From contig OU612068.1 in assembly GCA_914767715.1 (NCBI GenBank), forward strand, positions 18,226,001 through 18,290,000: a stretch of DNA of 64,000 bases, read 5' to 3'. Under the pieces are notes generated by a model. That model did no database searches and was not told where the DNA came from. It worked only from the letters and a program-made list of their open reading frames with translations. A program made the position numbers and the translations under genes. Every line of letters starts with the position of its first letter. Position 1 is the stretch's first letter. This DNA is from Membranipora membranacea. Lineage: Eukaryota > Bryozoa > Gymnolaemata > Cheilostomatida > Membraniporidae. This document shows, one piece after another, positions 42,089-53,100 of this stretch.

Positions 42089-42893
42089 CATAAGACTAAT
42101 AGATTAGTTAGTGAGGTAATTATCAATTACTATCATAATAATTATTTATCATCAGTGAGTGGACTGGCTGGTGAAGTGAGAATTCCATGTGATGTAGTCA
42201 CCAATGTCAATATATACAATAAAGATAATTTCATTCATTTGGCTTCAGTCTGCTCACTGATTTCTTGGTTTGTTGTTATGTTTCAAACAAAAACAGGACA
42301 AGGACAGTCAGTGTGGTAATAGACTCCTTGTTTCCAGCTTGCTTAGTTAGTTATACCCTGGGAATGTGTTAGCTAGAATTATAAGTGCTGGGCAAAGTCA
42401 ACTGGGAGACTTTCTTAAAATATATTTTCCTGTGTTTCCCTGGACTGGTTTATTTATATACACATGCCCCTTTTCATGGTTACTGTTACAAAGATTTATA
42501 TGCGCTACGAAAAAAGCCTAGATCAAGATTCGTTAATTCTTGATACATCAGTTATTCCAGTTCCTTATTTAGAGACCTACTCAAAATGCCTATAGAGGTG
42601 TTGAGCTGGCGGCAACAAACTTACCACAAGGTTATTATTTTTTAGGACAGTCGAGACTTGGATAGTATTATTGTAAGGAGAGTAGAGTCTGGGATCGCTC
42701 ATCGTAAACTATGGTATGTATTCTTGAATTACTACTGAGTGTACAGAAGACATGGGTAAACAACAAATATTTGACCTGCAATGAATGTTTTTACAAATTT
42801 CAATCAATGGTGACAAAAGAATATTGTGCGTTGACAGACTTCTAAACTGGCAATAGATTACTGGCAAACCGTAGTCTGGGTTGATATTTACCA

Positions 42894-42908
42894 CCCCCCC
42901 CCCCCCCC
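42894..42908. repeat. Poly(C) run, 15 bases
   Basis: An uninterrupted C15 tract in AT-rich intergenic DNA. Its length may be unreliable in the assembly. Confidence 0.9.
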
Positions 42909-42997
42909 ACGATAGCATGGAAAGAGGGAGATACCCACTTTGAGGCAAAATTGTAAAAATGTTCACAAATACAAAGTCAAAGTTACTTGAGTGGCGG

Positions 42998-43012
42998 CAA
43001 GGAGTCTCCTTG
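42998..43012. repeat. Short perfect palindrome, CAAGGAG type
   Basis: CAAGGAGTCTCCTTG: seven-base arms around a central T, the third member of the CAAGGAG palindrome set in this window. Confidence 0.65.
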
Positions 43013-43290
43013 GTGGCAGATGCCTCACATTATTCATAGAGGCATGGAACCTTGATAGTTTTAGGCATGTACAAATAGATGGGTGCAAGAAGAAAATGAA
43101 ATTAAGATTTTAATTGTACGTATAAAATATAATCGACACTTCCATATAGGTTGATGTCTGTCACACTTGCAGATCCTTTGTTTTTCATTGTCAAAAGACA
43201 TTGGTGTCCTGTTCTTCTCACTGGAGACTTTATCGATCCGAATTTCATATTATTATTATATACTATGATAATTGTCATTCTCACTACCAG

Positions 43291-45732
43291 GCGGCTGCTA
43301 GATACCTTCTCAGGACGGAGGAATACAATAAAGTGACACAGAATCAGGGATACATTCGTGAGAGTATGGATTCTGATTTCATGGCTGATGTTGTCAACAA
43401 ATTCTTCATGGTAATTACTAAGTATTTGGTTGTTTGTGACATGGGATTAGCTGATGTTTATGTCAGTTCTCAAGCTTTGGTCCTGATCGTTGTTATTGGC
43501 ATTCCGATTCCAATATCAATTATCCATCATATTTAACTTTGCCTGATTAAAGGAATACCACTAACAGCAACCAGAGAGTAAATTTTAAGTATTAAACCCA
43601 TTCATCAATAATCTTCATTTCGAACAAGTTATATCTTACAGATTTAAAAAAATTTGTCATACATATTTCAGTTCCCCAATCACTCACCAAATCTGTATCA
43701 AGTGTACCGTAATGTATTCTGTAATAGCATGGGCCAATGAGGTCAATGTTGGCCATCTGTTGTCATTGTGATAAAGGTTGCCTTTCTGAACCCTTCATTT
43801 GCCAACATACGACAGTCAAGGTCTACACCCCCTTCCTGAATAATATCATGTAATAGCAGCCGTGGTCTTTATATTGATGATCTGAGACATTTTGAACGAT
43901 TTTCCATCCAAAGCTATGAAGCTGTTATTATTGCTTTCTATCTTTCAACAGGAAACCTCCCTCCTAGCACACATTCTTTTACTTTGTTACATAGGAACAA
44001 CTGCTTACTGCAGCACAGCATCAGGACTTTACGGAGAAGGTTACCACTAGCGATAAAGCTAACTATATATTTGACCTTCTGCTATCAGGCACCTCATATC
44101 GGTATGAGTCATTCGTTGACTTGTGTTATGAAGACCATCCAGACATGTATGAGAAACTTGTCATACATGAATATGATGCTTCAACTCTTGATGATGACGC
44201 TGATGATATTCCTCATGAAGGTTTGTACATTGTGATACGCTGTAGATCATAACAATGAACTCCCTCATTGATCACAAACTCCAGAAATGCCAATACACTG
44301 AACCTTTGATGCTTGCACAACGTCGCCATTATAATCGAGTAGGCTGTTCGTGTCTTGAGCTCATCCCCAGTGGTTGTAACATAGGACCTCAGGTCACATG
44401 ACATAACATTGGTTTTGACAGCATGCAGGAAAACTCAGTTTGCCATACGGAATGAAACTCAATTTTATACATGATTTACCGCTCTATTTCTAAAGCTTTC
44501 AGCTGTAATGAGAAAAGAATAATTACCTCTGCCAAACAAAGTTTTTAATAGTAATAATAGCGCGAATCAAAGACCATGAGATGACAACTTCTCCTGATTG
44601 TTGTATTTCCACGTATTGAGTTCAAGCAAGGAGGTTGGCCCACCCTACCACCCTACCTGGTTCAAGCGGGGAGTTTTGAACTTTTTCAAATTCAATGTGT
44701 TTTACCTTTGCTCTTTTTTCAGGGAGAAGTATATCTAGACCTAAGACAGCAGATGTGACCACACGATGTAAGTCTCCACCTGCTAGTCTCTTAGATATGC
44801 TTCCTCGTATGGACGGGGGCGTCATCCCAGTCTACTCCTCAAAAATACAAGCCAAAGTCAGAAAACATAAATCTGTCTACAGTACAAGCTTCCCAGTCAG
44901 AGGTGTGGCTCTTTTATTTTTCAACATTGAGTTCACTGATAACAACTATCCGAGACGAGTTGGAGCAAAGCATGACATGGACAACATCAGCAGGCTGTTT
45001 AGAGATTTGAACTATAATGTCAAGGTCATTCGAAATGCGGATAGACCCACTGTACTGGAAGAGCTAGAGTTTCAAAGAAGAAACCAAGCTCATGCTGGTT
45101 ATGGAAGCTTTGTACTAGGCTTTTCAACTCATGGCGGAGGCTCTAGTAAGACAATTTCTTGCTCAGATGGAAAAAGCCTCTTCATGCACGAGATTTATGA
45201 TTTGTTTGATAGCACTCATTGCCCATTGCTAGCGGGAAAGCCAAAGTTCGTTTTCTTTGACTCGAGTACTGGAAGTGCAAGGGACAGGGGTGTTACACTG
45301 GACAGGCAACTGGAAACACCAAAGATATTTGAGCCCGTCAAGAAACAACTTTCTGACATTAAGTTTTCTTTAGGAAACATGAAGATTGGATCAAAACCCG
45401 TCTACCCAATCCCCAGAGACCAGATCGTGCCTCTTGACCTATATAATCCTCCAGTTCCTAACTGTGTTATCCCCAATAAGGCGGATTTCATCATAGCAAC
45501 ATCAGCATTTGATGGGTATGTATCATGGAGACGCAACTCCCACGGGTGTTGGTTTTCCAGGATCATGGTCGAAGTTTTTCAAAAGCATGCCTGTGACCAT
45601 CATTTAGTCGAGCTACTCAAACTGGTTCGTAGGAAAATATCATACGTTGAGAGTGCAACTGGTTATAAACAAGTGAATATGACCATCGATACATCAATGA
45701 AGTATTTCTACTTTTTCCCCGGTCTACAGTGA
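43291..45732 (+). CDS. CARD-containing caspase-like protein with Cys-to-Ser active site (pseudocaspase), 5' partial
   Basis: Three exons on the plus strand (43291-43410, 43995-44220, 44723-45732) join in phase to 451 residues and a stop. Exons 1-2 encode a CARD (YIRESMDSDFMADVVNKFFM; then TTSDKANYIFDLLLSGTSYR, FVDLCYEDHPDMYEKLV). Exon 3 encodes p20 and p10. It has RRVGAKHDMDNISRLF at the substrate-arginine region, STHGGG with the catalytic His (codon 45130-45132), KPKFVFFDSSTG where active caspases have the QACRG cysteine, and p10 features DGYVSWRR and GCWF. The aligned Cys is Ser (AGT, 45265-45267), so proteolysis is not expected. The fold is otherwise preserved, which suggests a regulatory decoy in apoptosis or CARD signalling. 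The first exon has an acceptor before it, so the start lies upstream and was not located. Confidence 0.9.
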
Positions 45733-47286
45733 CTGGCTTCCAAGTAAAGTTCATGTACCCTCATGTACCCAATGTTTTGAAGGAGCTTCAGTTTGTTTAT
45801 ATCAGCTTTTTGTGATCGGCCTTTACCCTACTGAACAGTAATATAAGTGCTATTTGCCAATCAAAATTAATATATCTATGCTGTGTTATCAGCAATCGAA
45901 AGTGAAATGTAGGTCTATTTAATTTCCGCCGGACTTCATAAAAAATTTCCTCCATTGTATTCTAAATCGGAAACTGCTGCCAGATTGAGTAAAATGTTTG
46001 GTATGCTGCCAACTTCAGTTCCTTTTATTACTCTGACATCCAGACAAAAGTCAGACATGAACACATGCAATTATACATGAGATTCAACGCGCTGACATCT
46101 ACATGATGTATGTGTTTACAGAGTCCATTCAGACAGCATCCTTTCATTTATACATGTACTTTTATTGATCGAGTGATCTACAAGATATAGTGAAGGAATC
46201 TTATTATAATATTATTACTTGTATATTGAAATACCGATAATGATGCTGAATCAAAAGAGCATTGCAGTTGGGAGTAGTCAGGCTAACATACATTATACAC
46301 TACAAATAGGAAGTGAGTGAGTTATTTGAAACGAGAGTTTGCCAGTAGTTAGACCAAAAAAAATGCAGACTAATTGCCAAGAGCCTATACCTTAGCATTT
46401 TGGTCCCATGTTGTAAAGAACGGTTTTAGCAATTAAACTAAAAGAAAAACTCATAAGCAGTAATGTAACAGCACAACAAAATCCATTATCGTAAAAACGC
46501 AAATAGAGGGTATAAAGGGTAAAGAGAGTGAAAACCTGCACAAACGGAAAAGAGCACAATAATAAATGATTAGATTAGAATTGAAGAATGTATACATAGA
46601 ACTATTTACATATATGTGCTTATCCAACTAAATGAAAAAGACTGCAAACATCTAAGTTGTCTAGGAGTTAAGAGTGGCAGAAATATCTGCCTCACATTAA
46701 CGATAAGCCTTCTAAGCTATGCTGCGCATGGCCGATGACTCATTAGATAAAAAAATGGGACAACTCTCATGTAAGAGCGGGTCTAACAATAATTGTACGG
46801 AACTATGCACATTAGCACGAGTAAAATAAATGACTGCACAATACTGAGGTATATCTACAACAGCTACGGGTGTGTACAAAGTACCACCACCGCCAAACTG
46901 TCCATTGAGTGAGATGCAAAAATCCAAGCCTTGTTTTTGGTCAGTAACTCACAAGTGTCAAGAGAAATACAAAATAGTCAGACCGCAACTACTAAAACTA
47001 TGGCTACACATGTCATATTTTCCATGGGATTGGGGCACTTTTAGTACGGCAAGTGGCATAGGATAGCTAGGTTAGATCTGCTAGATGCCTATCTGTAAAT
47101 TCCCCAATCCTATGGAAAAGACGGCATGTGTAGCCAGACCTTAAGGTATTACTATTACCACAACTTTATGACTAAAACTGGCTTCAGTGTGAAGGGTAAA
47201 GTCTTTCCACCACTCCACTACGTAAGATTGCAGCGATGTTTTTTCTCTAGTGATTGAGAGCAAGCTGATCTAGTAGTTCAGAGGAG
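45733..47286. other. Convergent 3' regions of the pseudocaspase and Yippee-like genes
   Basis: No coding exon was found. The two genes converge here. Possible poly(A) signals are AATAAA at 46561-46566 for the plus-strand gene and, for the minus-strand gene, AATAAA read from TTTATT at 46161-46166 and 46024-46029. If used, the 3' UTRs would overlap by several hundred bases. Confidence 0.4.
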
Positions 47287-50070
47287 TTAACTCCAACCAT
47301 TTTCTTTGATCATGTGTGCCAACTCAATAATGAATTTACCTTCCTTGTATTTTTGACTGGATTCAAATGCATGCTCCTGAAAGTAAAAGTAATTACAATT
47401 TATTACCTAGATGTTACTACAAGCATAATAACATTGACAGATTGCTGTCTGTGAGAAAAAGCAGAGTTTGCGTCTGATGTCAATAATAAAATCAAGGTAC
47501 ATGTATAGACAGCCGAGTTAATTTAATTACAGCTCCCTGCTAAAGTCGACATCACAGCGCTGGATGTGCCATGCCTGGAAGTCTGATTATTGAGTGCGTC
47601 TGAGCTAGGTACTGTAACTAACTACTCATTTGATCAAAGATATATCATCACAGAGTAAGGATGTATCTGTGATATCATGTGATATCATGATTTAAGTACA
47701 TACATTGAACGGTCTCTCTCGGACTAAAAGCCTAACGTGCTTACTGTTTAGCTTGCTAGCAATTTCGGTCAATTGCGAAGGGTAACCAATCATTAAAAAA
47801 GTGGGAAGTTTCTTAGAGCTCATGAACGGCAATACAAAAGCAAAAACAGAAAACTGAGTGGCGCTGTCAATAAAGACAAGAGAAATATTATCCCACCATT
47901 AAGGTGCTCATCTATGAAGTGATTACTCCTTGATCAGTTAATATTTCTGTTTACTCACAGACCAATGAGTTCATTGCACAGACTAACTATTCGCCCACAC
48001 TTACATATTTCCAGCCTAGTGGAGTTTTGCAGCATTCACAGTATATATCTGCCACGGCGTGTAGCCCTGTGATTAGCACGCGTTCCTCTGATGGCCCTGT
48101 GCCAATATTAACACTGTAACATATAAATAACATCCTTATTATTACCATCATCTGAGCTCCTTGATTAGTCGATTTAAGCTTCTCTATGATTGGCTAATTT
48201 TTTGGTGCCTAGAAATGCAAACTTGGAAAACAACCATTGTTGCCATTAGATATGTTATCAGTTTCATCAGACAAATCGGGTTCATCCACTGGGCATCTTT
48301 AAACCTCAATCAAGTTGTCAAAGGTTAACAACCAGGGCATGAGCCAAATGTAAGCTGGCTAGCTGTAGGTGGTATTTGATTGTCAATATGCATTCCATCA
48401 AATTTCAATTACCATTTATAAACTGTTTGCAGGATCATGAGGCTTTCCTTTGCCTGCACCACAGTCGCTCATAAGGAGTACATGCCAAGGCAAATGGCTT
48501 GGGCTTGCACTGCAGTACATCAAAAAAAATTGATAAGCGTGCAAGACCTAGGCCTATGCTTTACATGGAATAACAAGTGACTATATTTGTGTCCAGTGAC
48601 GCAAATGCACTCATATATACAGGGTATCATTGTTTTTATTAATTGCTATAGCTAATCAATAGGCCGTAAACAAATTAAAAAAGGCATGGTACATGGACAA
48701 AAAATGACTTATTTGTGTCAGAAACGTCCTGGACTTGCCAGGGTTTATTTTTTACATGACAGTGCAAAAACTTCACCACCCATCTCACAATTTTGGAAAC
48801 ATGCCAGTTGGAACATCTCTTATAAGGCAGAATGCGCTGTAGTGGCAAGACAATAGTCCCTCTCCACTTATTCTAATAGATGCACAAACAGCTGATTGGT
48901 TATGCAACATCAAACTGCTGGCAACGAATTACAGTTGAAAAGAATTTAAATTGAGGGCAAAGGACAGTGCTTCCAACAAACTTGGCAAATTTCCAGGATA
49001 ACTCCCGCTGCCTTGTTGGCAATGAAGTTTTGTTACCATCATCAATTTCCAGAGAGCTTTGACATGTGATATTATGCAATGGTGATGACACGAGGGCATC
49101 AAAATTCCAGGGTTTTCCCTGATGGGTATTGACTTATGTGATACTTACACTGAATTGAATAGATAAGCTCTGCCTTGGCTTCCTTGAAAAGACTACAAAA
49201 ACAAGATAACAAGTTACAGTAGAGTACCAATGGGCCAGTTATGAAATCATTGATGTGCTCACCCCTAACAACTCTGGTATATGACCATGTCAAAGGTTGA
49301 CTGAAATGCCAAAATGTAGAAGTCTCTGACTAGCCAACTCCCTTTGTTATCACGTGTTACGGCTAGGACAAACTTTGGTATTTTAGATGGTTGCTCATTA
49401 GCCTCCGGAGACCCCAAACAGGATACTATTCTACTACCAGCATTTAGGATTGTTACAGCTTCAGGTTAAATAGGTTCAGCCTCATAGGGGCACCCTGGTA
49501 CACCCTCTGAGGACTAAGCTTGAAACAGTCTTTTGTCATAATAGTATAGCCGTAGGGCGTATGGTCTAAATACCATTGCGGATATACAGATGACAAAACT
49601 GTGTCGAGAATTGGACATTATCGTCAAAATCTAAACCTTCCAATTTTTTGGTCATGGGGTGAACATTTTGGTGTGTGGCCGTAGCAGCCATTCACTACCA
49701 ACCACCCAATGAGGAGGGTCAGGGTTGAAAGTGAAACGTCACAGCCGCATCATGACCAAAGTCTGGGTCTCTAGACTCCAAAGCTTCTATAATATGCGTT
49801 GCCCTAGACTAAAATAATGAAGGCTAGTATAATTATTATTTGACATCTACAACAGGTATCTGAAAACTGGTTTGGCCTGGGTCTCTAGACTCTAAAGGTT
49901 TTATAATCTGCAACGATCTAGACTACTACTGCTACAGGTATCTGAAAAACTTTGGCATCAGTTACCTTTGAGATGAGCTCGTCATGGCTAGCTAGCTGAG
50001 CCCTGCAGTGTATGCAGCTGTATGTTCTGTGACTCTCAGATGGTAGGTACGTCTGAAATGTCTTCACCAT
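47287..50070 (-). CDS. YPEL: Yippee-like zinc-binding protein (YPEL1-4 type), complete
   Basis: Four coding exons (49966-50070, 49149-49192, 48005-48113, 47287-47376) join in phase to 115 residues plus stop. Vertebrate YPEL1-4 have about 119. The protein starts [10 protein letters not shown] and carries the Yippee signature exactly: Cys19-x2-Cys22 (YSCIHC), 52 residues, Cys75-x2-Cys78 (YCECC), which bind one zinc. Other conserved stretches are [61 protein letters not shown] and IIELAHMI. The family is nuclear or centrosomal, linked to cell division and stress, with unclear biochemistry. An in-frame ATG at 50148 would add 26 residues (MAALQLPLN...) not known in the family, so I chose the homologous start. 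A 5' noncoding exon probably lies further right. Confidence 0.95.
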
Positions 50071-50148
50071 TTTTCCTGGAGAGTCCGGTTTACTGCTGGT
50101 ACCTTGGTGTAATCCCCTTGTATTTAGGGGGAGTTGAAGTGCAGCCAT

Positions 50149-53100
50149 ACACTGTTACAACGTTACAAAGTGAGCGTAAACAGCTAGAACCACTTGGCGT
50201 CTGTTTTACAGCGATCAATAAATCACCACCTACAGTGCCTGTCACGTACTCTAAATCTCCTCAAGTACAGAACTACAAAGTCGACATTTGAAAACATGTT
50301 ATTTTGTAGCCTCAGGTATGTACAGTAATCATTATCAGGAACTGATTTGATATTCAAAACAGTATTAGTATTGCAAATTAGAAATCTTAAAATAAGTACC
50401 TCAGTATTGAATTAAAACTGACTGAGTTAATGGAGTTAGTTACCAGTTCAGAAAAAGCTAATGCCAACCCACACAAAGAAAATCGATCCTTAGACGAACA
50501 TAAAACTGCATAAGGTTCATTATATGCTACGGTCCTGTTACTCAATATATAGGCTAATAGTGTACTACTCCAGCGCTGTCTGCTGCTATTTTCAGCGATA
50601 GCTGCCTCCCACAGTCCTGCATATCATTCATCCTGGCTGGTTCGGGCGATGAAGTGGCCTCTTCACTTCCCAAATTAAACTGCCATAATTATAGTAGTGT
50701 CTTTTAAGATTGCTAGTTATGCTGCTCCCACCATTTCTTTTGGAGAGTTGTTGAAAGCTACCCCATATACTCTCTTTCAAATAACTAAAGACAATGACTC
50801 TTGATTCACCTAGTTTTAGCCACAGTTTAACTGTGTTTCCATGAGTTCGAGCTGAGCAAATTCTGAAGCTGTGCGAACTATAGAAATGCTTCCCGATTCG
50901 CACAAAGCTCTAAGATTCAGCTCATGCTGAGAAGAAAGCCGGCACAGCTGAGAAGTTAGCGCCAAAGACTGCCGATCAGGAGATCCGAATACGATTCCCG
51001 GTGGAGGCAGATGTTTTTGTCCATAGAAATGGATACATATTTCGAGGGCGAGCCAAGAGGTGACAACTCAGCTAGGCTGATCTCAAAATCCACACGGAAA
51101 CATGGTGGATCTAAACAATGAGTTGGATAGGTGCATAACCACCGAGGAAACAACTGACAATGATATGGCTCATCTAATACACAGATCTTAGTTTTAGGGA
51201 TCTGGGATTACCCAAGATGATGATACTTTACTCCCGCATTTCTGTCAAAGGAAGTACATAATAATGAGCTGATACAGTGGCTTCAATTCCACATCAATAT
51301 AATGACACTTTAGGGTGGAGACTTCCACAATGCACATCGAACAAGGTATTGCCAAATGCTCGAGTGCTTCTCTGTTCCAACCTCTAAAGTATAAGATCCA
51401 GAAAACTAGGTATCAATAGGTTACATGTGGGAGGCGAAGGGGATGCACTTGACGAAGCTAGTTGTGTGTTGACTTATCATCGCTTTCAAAGCCAGGTTAG
51501 CGCTGAAATCCGAGTCAGCTATTCGATCTTTCAATCCAGACTTCGCCCCACTCCTGAGTCATGTTGTGCTGTCAGCTAAAATATGTGTAGTTGAAAAACT
51601 GGGTGACGAAAAAGTCGTATCGAAATGACTACAGCAAAAGTTTTTCTCGTTGGTGACCGCTGCTTGACGAGTTCATCAACTTAATATACACGTGCAACTC
51701 GTTCCTATTATGGCATTTTCTTGTTCCCTTGGGACTAATGTCACATATATTCCATGATAATAAATCCCCATTGATGCACAAAGCCAGCAGAAACTTACAG
51801 CTCTACATTGTACTGATATATAAGTCTGAACAGGTATCTGTCGGACTGTACTGCTCCTACTGGCTTGCCCTAGAGTCCAAGAGTGTTAGCCTGACCGATA
51901 TCTGAATAGATTGGTAGATCTGTCAAGCACTACATTGAGTTTTGTTGAATTGAAACCTAAGTCATTGGTACCTGCTGTCGCAAGCAGCGCCTTTGGTGAG
52001 GTGAGGTGAATTCATTGGTATTTACTTAAGTTAGTGCACTATCGATCTTGGAAAATTACGTAGATTTGTTTTCCAATGAAGAGAGTCAGAATTGATTAGG
52101 GACTGCCCGACCAAGCCAAACTTGAGTGCAAAACCAAAACATGTTAGAAGTGCAACTATGGAGTGCATTTCCTTGGTATACAACAACAGATTATAGTACG
52201 GTTATGGCATTGTGAGCTTCCACCAGAAATTGTCTTGATTAAATCTAATAGGGATTAGATTTAATTACCTTCTAAGCTGATAAATTTGATCCATATTCAG
52301 AGATAAATGATTAATTTCTCCAAAACTGACTCAGCTCAGAGAAAATCTCTGCAAATAGAACGCTATAACAGCATTGTTGAGTCAACCTTGTAATTATGAA
52401 AATCAGCTTGTCTTTAGCATGTCACACTTCTCACATAGGTGAGAAACTACTTGGGAGACTGTGGGTTGACTTCACAAGCTCCACACTTTGGCAAGGCTCG
52501 AGCCATCCAAGGAAGCAATAAATAAATGCTGGCTCTATTTTTTAAAACATTGTCTGACAACTTTGTATCACAAAGCCACGTGCTGAATTTTTGAATACCT
52601 GATGTTCCCACACAGTCATAACAAGAATCCACCAAACCTTGGCTTAATTTATCGTTCTGTCATGTAAAATTGAAGCATGAGATTTAAATCTCCATAACGT
52701 ATGAGATCCTACATCCTTTAAAAGTGCAGCCAGCTGATGGCATTGTAATTTCTCATCCCACAATAAATCATATTCTGATCCCATATGTGACTGATAATCA
52801 ACAAGAACAAAGCTGGCAGATAGCCAAGCCTCTGACTGACTGACAAACGTGTCCAACTTAGCCTGAGGTCGGACTGTTATCAATGGTTGGGTATAAGGAA
52901 GGGTTCATGGCTAGCCCAAGGGCAAACTCATCATTTTAATAAGTACTTTGGTCCTCCTCTACGGTGGCAGAGTGACAAAAGCGTATTGTGAATTGTGTAT
53001 ATTTATCTTGTGGCTGGCGGTGTGCCCTGGACATCAAACCAAGCCAACTGAGGCGCTATTTATGATTTATTTTAACACAGCTGATATCTATGTTATGACT

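Larger units (their letters stand above)
41661..43290. other. Intergenic region between divergent KMT2E-like and pseudocaspase genes
   Basis: A 1.6-kb spacer between head-to-head genes. It should hold both promoters and the missing 5' exon or exons of the pseudocaspase, but no start exon could be fixed. It contains two CAAGGAG palindromes (42070-42088 and 42998-43012) and a C15 run. Confidence 0.5.

Noticed and set aside
42500-42640. Short open frames that could be the pseudocaspase first exon
   Set aside because: Each meets a stop or only a weak donor, with no family similarity to judge by.
43201-43290. Upstream ATG in frame with the CARD exon of the pseudocaspase
   Set aside because: A clear acceptor (CTCACTACCAG) precedes 43291 and the upstream translation is low-complexity and hydrophobic, as expected of intron. 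The true start exon is probably further upstream.
50628-50903. Minus-strand open frame of 91 codons
   Set aside because: No recognisable family, no supporting splice sites and no neighbouring exon.
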